The translations under genes and the position numbers were made by a program. From contig JAFTHS010000004.1 in assembly GCA_017457295.1 (NCBI GenBank), positions 58,126 through 122,125 of the forward strand: a stretch of DNA of 64,000 nucleotides. The letters run 5' to 3'. The DNA is from Paludibacteraceae bacterium. Its GTDB lineage: Bacteria; Bacteroidota; Bacteroidia; Bacteroidales; Paludibacteraceae. Shown piece by piece: positions 1-8,130 of this stretch (positions within the stretch are counted from its first letter, which is position 1; each line of letters starts with the position of its first letter). Below the pieces are notes generated by a model, which worked only from the letters and a program-made list of their open reading frames with translations, was not told the DNA's origin and searched no databases.

Positions 1-1
1 T

Positions 2-1156
2 GCGCCCTTCTCCCAGGACCTCACTCCAGAGGATGTGGATGCTATCATGACTCGTTCGATGCGCCAAACCGACCGCTATCGTGCCCTCAAAAAACAGGGC
101 TTGAACGACAGCGACATCAAGCAAGTCTTCAACACTCCTGTGGCTATGCGCGTATTCTCCTATAATGGACTGATTGACACCACTATGACCCCGCTCGACT
201 CTATTCGTTGGAACAAGCATTTCCTCCGTTGCGGCTTTATGTCGATGGAGTCGCATTCGGGTGCGGTGAAGGCATATGTAGGCGGACCTAACTTCACGCA
301 TTTCCAATACGATATGGTCACCACGGGTCGCCGTCAGGTGGGTTCCACCATCAAGCCCTATCTATTCACTTTGGCTATGGACGAGGGCATGTGGCCATGC
401 GACAGCACTGTCAACGATTCTATCACGCTTATCGACGGCAATGGCGTGGCATGGACACCGCGCGACGAGCACGTCAAGAACCAAGGCGAGATGGTCACGC
501 TCAACTGGGGACTCGAGAAATCCAGCAACTGGATCACTGCCTACCTCATGTCGCTCTTCACGCCCGAGCAGTTGGTACGTTTGATGCGTTCGTTTGGTAT
601 AGAGGGTCAGCTGGACCCTGTGGTCAGTCTGTGTCTTGGTCCATGCGAGGTCAGTGTCAAGGAGATGGTAGATGCCTACACCACTTTCCCCAACAAGGGT
701 ATCCGCGTAGAGCCACTATATGTCACCCGCATCGAGGACAACAACGGCAATGTCCTTGCCACTTTCACGCCTAAGACCTACGAGATTATCAGCGAGACCA
801 CGTCCTACAAGATGATCTACATGCTCCGCAACGTCATGGACCATGGTACGGGTGTGCGTGCTCGTTTCCGCTACGGACTGAAGGTGCCTATGGGAGGCAA
901 GACGGGTACTTCGCAGAACCACTCCGACGGATGGTTTGTAGGTTTCACCCCATCGCTGGTCAGTGGTGTATGGGTAGGTGGTGAGGACCGCAGTATCCAC
1001 TTCGACAACATGTCGGCGGGTCAAGGTGCCAACATGGCATTGCCTATTTGGGCTATGTATATGCAGAAGGTCTATGCCGACGAAGAACTGGGATATAGCG
1101 TGGAAGAGCAATTCGATGTGCCTGAGTGGTTCGACCCTGAAGCAGGATGCAAGTAA
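2..1156 (+). CDS. Penicillin-binding protein 1A, C-terminal transpeptidase part (5' end outside window)
   Basis: This is the C-terminal part of a class A penicillin-binding protein, a periplasmic inner-membrane enzyme that cross-links peptidoglycan. The frame is open to the left edge, so the glycosyltransferase domain and start are missing. The transpeptidase motifs are visible: the active-site serine in GSTIKP, the SxN motif in KSSNW, and the KTG box in GGKTGTSQ. The C-terminus ends soon after the transpeptidase fold, as usual for PBP1A of Bacteroidales. The next gene starts 43 bases downstream on the same strand, so the two may be cotranscribed. I am sure of the family; the exact paralogue (mrcA/ponA type) cannot be fixed from the fragment. 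Confidence 0.93.
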   Translation, partial: APFSQDLTPEDVDAIMTRSMRQTDRYRALKKQGLNDSDIKQVFNTPVAMRVFSYNGLIDTTMTPLDSIRWNKHFLRCGFMSMESHSGAVKAYVGGPNFTHFQYDMVTTGRRQVGSTIKPYLFTLAMDEGMWPCDSTVNDSITLIDGNGVAWTPRDEHVKNQGEMVTLNWGLEKSSNWITAYLMSLFTPEQLVRLMRSFGIEGQLDPVVSLCLGPCEVSVKEMVDAYTTFPNKGIRVEPLYVTRIEDNNGNVLATFTPKTYEIISETTSYKMIYMLRNVMDHGTGVRARFRYGLKVPMGGKTGTSQNHSDGWFVGFTPSLVSGVWVGGEDRSIHFDNMSAGQGANMALPIWAMYMQKVYADEELGYSVEEQFDVPEWFDPEAGCK

Positions 1157-1199
1157 GTGAAAGGTGAAAACTGAAAAGTGACAACTGAAAGTTGAAAGG
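1157..1199 (+). repeat. Short low-complexity GTGAAAA/GTGACA-type spacer
   Basis: The gap between the two left-flank genes consists of imperfect repeats of the form GTGAAAGGTGAAAACTGAAA. Such simple spacers occur in Bacteroidales genomes; no promoter or terminator is evident here. Confidence 0.4.
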
Positions 1200-3200
1200 A
1201 TGAAGCGACTACTATACATAGTACTGGGGTGTTGCATGAGTGCAATGGCTATGGCGCAGCTCAATACCGACCGCATCACGGCCATAGGGCGCAATGCCTT
1301 ATACTTCGACGACTATGTGCTGAGCATCCAATATTTCAACCAGGTCATCAAGCTCAAACCCTATCTGAGCGAACCGTATCTGCTGCGTGCTATTGCCAAG
1401 ATTCAGTTGGGCGACTATACGGGTGCTGAGTTAGACTGCAATGCGGCTATTGCGCGCAATCCTTTTCAGCCAGGAGCCTACTACACGCGGGGTTTCATCT
1501 ACCGCCAGACCAACCAACTCCAAAAGGCGGAACAAGACTTCAGCGAGGCACTGGTCTTTGCCCCAGAGAACAGAACGTATATAGCCATGCGAGCAGATGT
1601 GCGTGCTGAGTTGGAGCAGTACGACTTAGCGTTGGCCGACATCAACCACCTACTCCATCGTGACCCGCAATCGGCGGCGTTGCATTTTGAGAAGGGCAGC
1701 ATTTGCCTACGCAGTGGCGACACAATCTGTGCGCTCAATGCTTTTACGCAAGCCACCAATTTCGATTCGCAGAATCCTTCCAACTGGTCCGCATTGGGAT
1801 TGGTGCAACTCATGCAAGATAATCAGGCCGATGCTCTACAGTCGCTCAGCCATTCTATCGACTTTGGCAGCAAATGGGCGGGCGACTACATCAATCGAGG
1901 GATTATATACTACCGCATGCACAATTATCGCGGTGCACTGGCCGACTACGACAAGGCCGTATCGCTTGCCCCCCGCGATGCGCAGTGCTACTATAATCGG
2001 GGTGTCCTGCGCCAGGAGTTGGGCGACTACAACCGTGCGTTAGAGGACTTTACACAAGCCATCAATTTGGCTCCTGACCGCATTGAGATATACTACCAAC
2101 GTGGTATGGTGCAATTGCAGTTGCGCCAGTGGCAGGATGCACTGGATGATTTCACCACGATTATCCAGCGATATCCATATTTCTTGCCCGCCTATTATCT
2201 CTCCGCACAGGCGCAGACTGCTCTCGGCCAGGGCAAGCAGGCATACCAATTGCGCCAGCAGGCATACCAGCTTGAGCAGAAGAAAGACAGTATCCAGTCG
2301 CTACAGACCAATATGCAAGTGGCTGAATCACAGCCACAAAAGCGCGACAGAAGAAAGGAGTTTTCTGCCCTTGCGGCGCAGAACCAAGAATCCACCGACA
2401 GCGAAAACAAGTACGACAGCGACACTCGTGGTATGGTACAGAAGCGCTATACGGATGTGGTGAACGAACCCAATATATTCTTATCCTATTACTCAGCCAA
2501 CAGCAATGCCAAGTCGTTGCGCCAGACCAATTATTCCCATGCCTTGGTCGATGCATACAATCGCCAGGCGTATTTGCCTGCTCCGTTGCGTTTTACCACG
2601 CAGGAGGTATCGTTATCGGCGGACATGGTCAATCAGCATTTTGCGCAGATCAGCACCCTTTCCCACCAGATCGACCTACTCGAGCAGATGGCAATGCCGC
2701 ATTCCACCAGCAACCAGCAGCTTTGTGCGGCATACATTGCACGGGCTTTTGAGTTTGCTTTGGTGCAGGACTATTCTTCTGCCATTGAGGACATCACGCG
2801 TGCTACGCTTATCGACGACCATCTTTACTTCGCATATTTCTGCCGAGCAAATTGGAGATACAAGTTGTTGGAGTATAGGCGTGCGATGGGGGACAAGATT
2901 GATGGCGCAGATTTCGAGTTGATGATGCGTGATTACGACTATGTCATCACGCACCAAGCGGATTTCTCGTTTGCTTACTACAACAAGGCCAACATGCTGT
3001 GTATCCAGCAGGACTTCAAGGCGGCCATTTCGTATTACACTCAGGCCATAGATGCCGATTCCGACTTTGCCGAAGCATATTTCAACCGCGGCTTGACGTA
3101 TATCTATATCAACCAAATGGAAAAAGGCATTGCCGACTTGAGCAAAGCGGGCGAACTCGGCATCTACCAGGCATACAACCTCATCTCACGATTTCAGTGA
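1200..3200 (+). CDS. Secreted tetratricopeptide-repeat protein
   Basis: A 666-residue protein with a cleavable signal peptide (hydrophobic core ending in MAMAQ) followed by TPR repeats along most of its length (many units of the type AYYNRGxxxxxxGDYxxALxDFxxAI). TPR arrays are protein-interaction scaffolds; in Bacteroidales such envelope TPR proteins are common, but their partners are usually unknown. A charged, Gln-rich linker around residues 355-425 separates two TPR blocks. The ATG at 1200 is preferred because it gives a proper signal peptide. It follows the PBP gene by 43 bases, which may place it in a cell-wall operon. No specific function can be assigned. Confidence 0.9.
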   Translation: MKRLLYIVLGCCMSAMAMAQLNTDRITAIGRNALYFDDYVLSIQYFNQVIKLKPYLSEPYLLRAIAKIQLGDYTGAELDCNAAIARNPFQPGAYYTRGFIYRQTNQLQKAEQDFSEALVFAPENRTYIAMRADVRAELEQYDLALADINHLLHRDPQSAALHFEKGSICLRSGDTICALNAFTQATNFDSQNPSNWSALGLVQLMQDNQADALQSLSHSIDFGSKWAGDYINRGIIYYRMHNYRGALADYDKAVSLAPRDAQCYYNRGVLRQELGDYNRALEDFTQAINLAPDRIEIYYQRGMVQLQLRQWQDALDDFTTIIQRYPYFLPAYYLSAQAQTALGQGKQAYQLRQQAYQLEQKKDSIQSLQTNMQVAESQPQKRDRRKEFSALAAQNQESTDSENKYDSDTRGMVQKRYTDVVNEPNIFLSYYSANSNAKSLRQTNYSHALVDAYNRQAYLPAPLRFTTQEVSLSADMVNQHFAQISTLSHQIDLLEQMAMPHSTSNQQLCAAYIARAFEFALVQDYSSAIEDITRATLIDDHLYFAYFCRANWRYKLLEYRRAMGDKIDGADFELMMRDYDYVITHQADFSFAYYNKANMLCIQQDFKAAISYYTQAIDADSDFAEAYFNRGLTYIYINQMEKGIADLSKAGELGIYQAYNLISRFQ

Positions 3201-3342
3201 GGCAAAGGGGCGTAGTTCAAGCGATAAAGCATACGCAAAAATCCTTTACTACTAATCACTTATACCGATTTTACTAGGTACTACTACTAGGTAGTGCTAT
3301 TACCTACTACGCTTATTTACTACACCCGTTTAGACAAAAGAA

Positions 3343-3370
3343 GAAGAACCCCACCGCTCTGAGGTTCTTC
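3343..3370 (-). terminator. Hairpin terminator of the small minus-strand gene
   Basis: GAAGAACC and GGTTCTTC form an 8-bp stem. On the minus strand it lies just beyond the stop of the gene at 3394 and is followed by a pyrimidine-rich, T-rich tail. Confidence 0.6.
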
Positions 3371-3393
3371 AGTGTCGATTTGTCGTCGTGCGG

Positions 3394-3672
3394 CTACACG
3401 AGCACGCTCGTAGTTCCATTCAGTGCTTGGTTGACAAGCTCCTCTTGGCAAGCTCGCTTAATGTCCTCTAGGTTTCGGATTATGCAAACACGCTCCGCGA
3501 TTTGCTCGTCGCAGCGTTCGATAACCTGCTGGAGGTTGGATTTCGTTGAAAACCAACTGCCAGCGCCTAGATACTTGCAGCAAGTTTCACGGTTACGAAC
3601 TAAGTTAATCAATGCTACCTTAGAAGACTTTTGGCTCTTCAAACCCATCAAATTAAGTTTGTCTTTCAACAT
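3394..3672 (-). CDS. Small hypothetical protein (92 aa)
   Basis: I do not recognise this 92-residue protein. It is polar, has no signal peptide or membrane segment, and carries a central stretch rich in Glu, Arg and Gln that could be helical. Support for a real gene comes from context: it starts with ATG, a Bacteroidota-type promoter lies upstream (TAATTTTG at 3845-3852 with TTTG 20 bases further), and a hairpin terminator lies just after the stop. The leader between the predicted transcription start and the ATG is about 165 bases, which is unusually long. Divergent from the DUF3987 cluster. Confidence 0.55.
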   Translation of the reverse strand: MLKDKLNLMGLKSQKSSKVALINLVRNRETCCKYLGAGSWFSTKSNLQQVIERCDEQIAERVCIIRNLEDIKRACQEELVNQALNGTTSVLV

Positions 3673-3844
3673 ATTTGTGATACATTTATAAGTTAATAAT
3701 TTCTACCGAGTGGATTTCAGTTCACTCTTCATTGTTTCAGCAACGATGCTTGCTAAGGTTTCCCAATCGCTGCCCAGTATTGTACAAAGGCGCTTTCAAG
3801 GCGTGATAGAACATTAACTTACAGAAAAACCAAATCTGACACCG

Positions 3845-3876
3845 CAAAATTACTACATTTTTCTCATTCCACCAAA
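3845..3876 (-). promoter_or_regulatory. Bacteroidota-type promoter for the 92-aa gene
   Basis: On the minus strand: TTTG (3873-3876), 20-base gap, TAATTTTG (3845-3852). This matches the -33/-7 form used by the phylum's housekeeping sigma factor. Confidence 0.55.
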
Positions 3877-3923
3877 TTTACCGCGCGTTTATTTCATTTT
3901 TTTTGCATTTTCCACCTAAAACC

Positions 3924-3979
3924 CCTTAATTCCTTAATTCGTTAACTCCTTAACTCGTTAATTCACTAACTCGCTAATT
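3924..3979 (+). repeat. 8-bp-phased AT-rich tandem repeat (7 units)
   Basis: Seven consecutive octamers of the form YNYTAAYT (CCTTAATT, CCTTAATT, CGTTAACT, CCTTAACT, CGTTAATT, CACTAACT, CGCTAATT) without any slip in phase. Related TTAATTCGTTAAACC-like strings occupy the two other spacers of the downstream cluster (6357-6387 and 6691-6740). Confidence 0.8.
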
Positions 3980-4063
3980 CGATTTTTTTATTTTTCCTTT
4001 TAAACAATAATTACCATGTAATTCAAAATTCATAATTCATAATTCTTGAATTACTTACACTTT

Positions 4064-4141
4064 CACTTACACCCTATTCTTTAGTTACCTTTAAGTATAG
4101 GATAAGCATACCATAATTTTACTACTTCTTAGGTGTAAGTG
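4064..4141. promoter_or_regulatory. Inverted repeat upstream of the DUF3987 cluster
   Basis: CACTTACACC (4064-4073) and GGTGTAAGTG (4132-4141) are exact reverse complements 58 bases apart; another ACTTACAC lies just to the left (4053-4060). The arrangement upstream of 4230 suggests a protein-binding operator or a looped control region. The remainder of 3673-4229 is AT-rich, with AATTCATA-like repeats and no gene visible. Confidence 0.4.
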
Positions 4142-4229
4142 TTAGTGAAAATTTTTCATCATGGGCAACCAGAGCCCGTTTTCTGGCACTTTTTTATTCT
4201 GCCCTCGCGCAGTCTCGCGAGATTTTTTT

Positions 4230-5960
4230 ATGACAAATTACAATTTTACCAAGTTCTGCATTTGCAAGAACTTCCAAAATCCCGTTCCAACCAAGTGGAG
4301 CGATGTCAAAGCGCTTATGAATTCAGCGCAAGTCAAGAACACCTGTAAGCAGATTGCTGCACTCGACCCCATGGCAGAGGACTACGCCAAGGCCAAGCAG
4401 GCGCTCAAGGAGCGGCTGCCTCAACTCACAGTCCACGCCTGTCTCTTCGACAGCGATACCCAGCGAACCAATGAGTTTGCTCATTGGAATGGGCTCGTCT
4501 GCCTCGACTACGACCACCTCACGCCTGAGGAGATCGAAGCCCTTCGAACTACCGAACCGCCATGCCCTGGCATTATTTTCGCCAGCAGAAGTTGTTCTGG
4601 TCAAGGAGTCTTCTTTATTGTCGAAGTACCCAACTGCGACCCCAAGGCCATGCGCTCCATGCTCCATGAGGTACACGATGCGTACACGCATGCACTCAAG
4701 GTCAACCACGGACTTGACATTTCCCACAAAATCGACATCCGTTTAGACCTCGCACGATGCAGATACCTACCACCTGCCGACTATATCTGGTGGGATATGG
4801 TGACGGATTTTGAGACCCTCCAACAGCAGCAGCAACCCTATCGCAACATGTACGGAGACATCATTGACACTTGCGCTGCCTTCGATACCGATATTCCCGA
4901 GGGCTCTACGGCCACCAACACATACACCTCATACGCGGCTAAAGTCAAAAAATCCACTTCCAACCAGCACGTAATGCTCAAGTATTTGCCTGACCTCGGG
5001 CTTTCCGAGGACGAACGAAAGAAAATCATCGCTTGGACTGACCAAAAGGTCACCACCAAAACGCAAACCGAGACTTCTGTCAATTTATATAAACAGCCCA
5101 TTGATGCAGAAGCACTGCCTCTGCCGTTCAAGAACCTACCCAAACTCATGCAGCAACTCATCAAACCCCTGCCTATTGTCTGGCAACGTTCGGCGGCTAT
5201 ATGCCTCTTACCAGCTCTTTCGGCAGCAGCAGGCACGCTCTCGCAGCAGAATGGCAAACCCCTCGTCTTCCAAGTCGCGCTCTGGGGAGAACCACAATCG
5301 GGCAAAACGGAATTTTCTGCCAAACCCGCTACCCTTGTGCAGAAGTATATCAGCCGTGACGATAATACCTTCCGTCGCGCTATTAATAAGCGAACCGCTT
5401 TGGATGACATTGACCCTACACTCCAATGTCCTAAGGTTTTGCCTTTCGTCAATTCATCCACTACCCAGGTCATGAAGTACCTTAGATATGCCAACCAACA
5501 AACCGTCATGGCATACGAGGGAGACCTTTCCTCATCATTGGCGGGTAAGGATTGTGCCTTTCTCAATCTCAAATCCCTACTCAGATGTGGATTTGATGGA
5601 GAACCTGTCATCATGGATTACAAGGACAAGGAGTCCTTTCAGGGTTCTGTAGAACCTCGCCTATCGGGACTGGTTGTTGGTACACCTGCTACCATTTTCA
5701 ACTACTTCAATGCCCAATCTACTGCCGAGGGTAATGCACGAAGAGTTATCTTCGTCGAACACGAAAATATTCTCAAGAACATCACCACCAAACCTTTTAC
5801 ACAGGACGAGATCACTTTCATACATGCGGAGTTGGACTATCTCCAATCACTGCCAATACAGACTGTCTATAACGCCAAGATTGAGCAGCAAGCTGCACTT
5901 TGGAGAAAGAACAAGCAGGACCTTGCTAATCAAGAACCCATCCTTTGGCGATCGGCATAG
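4230..5960 (+). CDS. BT4734-like / DUF3987 (VirE-type) protein, main part before an in-frame TAG
   Basis: A protein of the kind found on Bacteroidota mobile elements: an N-terminal primase-associated BT4734-like region (about residues 20-210, with HWNGLVCLDYDHL and SGQGVFFIVEV) followed by a DUF3987 helicase-like region with a P-loop-like GEPQSGKTEF near residue 355. These are predicted DNA-replication or mobilisation ATPases. I start at ATG 4230 because the upstream extension contains a hairpin and poor coding sequence. The frame ends at TAG 5958-5960 but stays open for another 396 bases (see next entry), so this copy is probably interrupted. Heads a three-gene cluster with repeat-filled spacers. 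Confidence 0.75.
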   Translation: MTNYNFTKFCICKNFQNPVPTKWSDVKALMNSAQVKNTCKQIAALDPMAEDYAKAKQALKERLPQLTVHACLFDSDTQRTNEFAHWNGLVCLDYDHLTPEEIEALRTTEPPCPGIIFASRSCSGQGVFFIVEVPNCDPKAMRSMLHEVHDAYTHALKVNHGLDISHKIDIRLDLARCRYLPPADYIWWDMVTDFETLQQQQQPYRNMYGDIIDTCAAFDTDIPEGSTATNTYTSYAAKVKKSTSNQHVMLKYLPDLGLSEDERKKIIAWTDQKVTTKTQTETSVNLYKQPIDAEALPLPFKNLPKLMQQLIKPLPIVWQRSAAICLLPALSAAAGTLSQQNGKPLVFQVALWGEPQSGKTEFSAKPATLVQKYISRDDNTFRRAINKRTALDDIDPTLQCPKVLPFVNSSTTQVMKYLRYANQQTVMAYEGDLSSSLAGKDCAFLNLKSLLRCGFDGEPVIMDYKDKESFQGSVEPRLSGLVVGTPATIFNYFNAQSTAEGNARRVIFVEHENILKNITTKPFTQDEITFIHAELDYLQSLPIQTVYNAKIEQQAALWRKNKQDLANQEPILWRSA

Positions 5961-5972
5961 ACGCCTACGGAG

Positions 5973-6356
5973 ATGTTCCGCCGCGCTGCGTATCTCATGT
6001 TCGCACTCTTTCATTTCGATGAAAAGTATATTCGACAATGTTGCGAGTTTGGAAAATGGATTGCCGAGTATCAATATCGTTCCTATGTCAATCTCACATA
6101 TGCTGAGCAAAAAGATGAAAGAAAAAAGTGGCAAGACAAGAAGGCGCCTACCACTCAAGCCACGCAAGAAGATTTCAATAAAAAGATGTTCGAGCAGATG
6201 CCCAATATCTTTACCAAAGAAGATGTTTTCAATTATAGATTATCCCACCAATATCCGCATGATTGTTATAGCCAGACTATCATCACACGTTGGAAGAAGG
6301 CTGGACTAATAACCCAATTGCAGGATAAATCGTGGAAAAAACAAGATCTAAGCTAA
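5973..6356 (+). pseudogene. C-terminal continuation of the DUF3987 protein after an in-frame stop
   Basis: This stretch is in the same frame as the gene ending at 5960 and is separated from it by a single TAG codon. Its beginning (FRRAAYLMFALFHFDE) reads like the usual C-terminal helical bundle of DUF3987 proteins, followed by a lysine-rich linker and a short winged-helix-like tail. The simplest reading is a nonsense mutation in an element-derived gene; independent translation from the ATG at 5973 or readthrough of TAG are alternatives. Neighbouring genes use TAA and TGA, and nothing else suggests TAG recoding. Confidence 0.7.
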
Positions 6357-6387
6357 CCTTAAACCTTAATTCGTTAAACCTTAAACT

Positions 6388-6690
6388 ATGAGTAAAATTA
6401 AACCTATGATTTTAGTCGATAGGCTCAGCGGAAAGGTGTGCTCACACAGCAACACCTATTTCGCAGAGCGATACGGCACACAGTACACGGGGACTATCTG
6501 CAACCCTTATACGGGTGAACCTACAGACAAACAAATCGCTGTCAGAGAAAAATTCGCTGACACGATTGAGGCAATCAACAACCTCACCGAGGAGCAAAGA
6601 GAGGCCTATAAAGAGGCATTCAAAAAGCAAAAGAAGTACCGCTCACTTCGTGGCTACATCTTCGCACAAGAGTACAAAAAACTCAACTAA
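6388..6690 (+). CDS. Small hypothetical protein of the DUF3987 cluster (100 aa)
   Basis: I do not recognise this protein. It is soluble, Lys/Glu-rich in its C-terminal half, and the start ATG directly follows a repeat-type spacer (CCTTAATTCGTTAAACC). Spacing and strand indicate cotranscription with the DUF3987 gene and the 104-aa gene downstream. Confidence 0.6.
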   Translation: MSKIKPMILVDRLSGKVCSHSNTYFAERYGTQYTGTICNPYTGEPTDKQIAVREKFADTIEAINNLTEEQREAYKEAFKKQKKYRSLRGYIFAQEYKKLN

Positions 6691-6740
6691 TCCTTAATTC
6701 CTTAAACATTAATTCGTTAAACCTTAATTCATTAAACACT

Positions 6741-7055
6741 ATGGCACAAGTAGAATATGTATTCCCTGTGGACGCGGTCCACGGACGTATCAGTAAGCAA
6801 CACAAGATTGGCTTTGCACACCGCAAAGAATCAGGCAAGAACTACACCACAACCTACGGACAACGCTCCACCCCCGTCAGCGACGACGAGAAGCAATATC
6901 GCACCTACTGGGGACAGTTGGCTGCTGCTGTGGCAGCACGCATGAAAGACCCAGTCAAGCAACCACAAGACCAAGCGGCTTTCAAGGCGCAAACCGAGCA
7001 CAGCACCTTACGCAAGTTCGTCTGGGCAAAAGTAGCCGAAGAAATGGCTAACTAA
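6741..7055 (+). CDS. Small hypothetical protein of the DUF3987 cluster (104 aa)
   Basis: Unrecognised soluble protein with a basic N-terminal half (HGRISKQHKIGFAHRK) and an alanine-rich helical C-terminal half. It is the last gene of the three-gene cluster; the spacer before it again holds TTAATTCGTTAAACC-type repeats, and a strong hairpin terminator follows the stop codon. Confidence 0.6.
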   Translation: MAQVEYVFPVDAVHGRISKQHKIGFAHRKESGKNYTTTYGQRSTPVSDDEKQYRTYWGQLAAAVAARMKDPVKQPQDQAAFKAQTEHSTLRKFVWAKVAEEMAN

Positions 7056-7062
7056 GCAATCA

Positions 7063-7100
7063 AAAATCACGGGAAACACTGATTTTCCGTGATTTTTTTT
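7063..7100 (+). terminator. Rho-independent terminator of the DUF3987 cluster
   Basis: AATCACGG pairs with CCGTGATT, and the stem is followed by a run of eight T. Confidence 0.85.
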
Positions 7101-7129
7101 GCGTATATCCGATAATTTCCGTACCTTTG
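7098..7129 (+). promoter_or_regulatory. Promoter of the TraB/GumN gene
   Basis: TTTG (7098-7101), a 20-base gap, then TACCTTTG (7122-7129). The ATG follows 32 bases later. Confidence 0.75.
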
Positions 7130-7161
7130 CAGCAGATTGATTTATTCGTTCAGCAACACCC

Positions 7162-8037
7162 ATGAGATTATTTCATGTCATACTTCTCGGCTTTGCCCTC
7201 TCCGCCTGCGCCATAACACACGCGCAGGTACTCTACCGCATATCGGGCAATTCTGCTGCTGCACCATCCTATATCCTTGCTACCAATCGAAACGTGGAGA
7301 TGACCTTCATCGACACTATTCCCAATGCCTTCAAATGCTATGCGCAGTGCAACAAGGTTATTACCGAGTTTGCCATGCAAGATTACGAAGCCATTGCTGC
7401 GCTCAGACAAGCGGCACTGCTCCCTGATTCAGTACAATTGCGCAATTTCTACAGCGAGGAGCAATATCAGGAGATAGACGACGCTCTTCGCATCAATCTG
7501 GGCATGGGATTGGACAAACTGGGACGGATGAAGCCATCGTATCTCACCGAGATGTTCCGCAACGAACTGATGAAGAAATGGCTCAATTACAACGAAGACC
7601 GTTCCATGGAAACCTTCTTCGAGAAGGTAGCATCGCAGTCGGACATACCTATCTATGGGCTGGACGATATAGGCGAAACCATGTATATGCTTTTCGACCG
7701 TGAGCCATTTCATTGGCAGTGCGACGAGTTGCTTAAGGTGGTGCAGTACCCCGATAAAGAGGTGCGACAGGAGCGCACCCTGCGCCAGATGTATCTCTAT
7801 GGCAGACTAACCGACATGGCATACCAGATCAAAGCACCCGATAACGGCACATCCATCTCGTTTTCCGACTACAAGGTATATAGCCAACGCAACAAGGTGT
7901 GGGTAAAACGCCTCAACCCTTACCTCAAGGAGGGCAAGGCCTTTATCACCCTGAATGCCATCTACCTGGGAGGAGAAGAGGGACTGCTGGCGCAACTCAA
8001 AGCCGCTGGCTACCGAGTACGAGCCGTGAATAGATAA
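7162..8037 (+). CDS. TraB/GumN family protein
   Basis: A 291-residue secreted protein with an N-terminal signal peptide (hydrophobic core, cleavage after THAQ). It shows the TraB/GumN family layout: an opening strand with LYRISGN and YILATNRN, the conserved cores around CNKVITEF and YGLDDIGETMY, and a C-terminal NPYL plus ALNAIYLGGEEGLLAQLKAAGYRV end, which is the family's hallmark. Members are Tiki-like putative metalloproteases; their role in Bacteroidota is not established. It has its own promoter and shares a bidirectional terminator with the convergent rng gene. Confidence 0.85.
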   Translation: MRLFHVILLGFALSACAITHAQVLYRISGNSAAAPSYILATNRNVEMTFIDTIPNAFKCYAQCNKVITEFAMQDYEAIAALRQAALLPDSVQLRNFYSEEQYQEIDDALRINLGMGLDKLGRMKPSYLTEMFRNELMKKWLNYNEDRSMETFFEKVASQSDIPIYGLDDIGETMYMLFDREPFHWQCDELLKVVQYPDKEVRQERTLRQMYLYGRLTDMAYQIKAPDNGTSISFSDYKVYSQRNKVWVKRLNPYLKEGKAFITLNAIYLGGEEGLLAQLKAAGYRVRAVNR

Positions 8038-8100
8038 TATCTACCACGCAACCCCCAACCACCCCACAACCAAGCACAACCAATCCAACCAACATAAAAG

Positions 8101-8130
8101 AAAAAGACCGACGCAATGTCGGTCTTTCTT
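8101..8130. terminator. Bidirectional terminator between TraB/GumN gene and rng
   Basis: AAAGACCGAC and GTCGGTCTTT form a 10-bp perfect stem with a 5-base loop, flanked by A-rich and T-rich tracts, between two convergent genes. Confidence 0.85.

Noticed and set aside
5958-5960. TAG recoded as glutamine, as in some crAss-like phages.
   Set aside because: This gene lies outside the prophage, neighbours use ordinary stops, and no suppressor tRNA is seen. A nonsense mutation is simpler.
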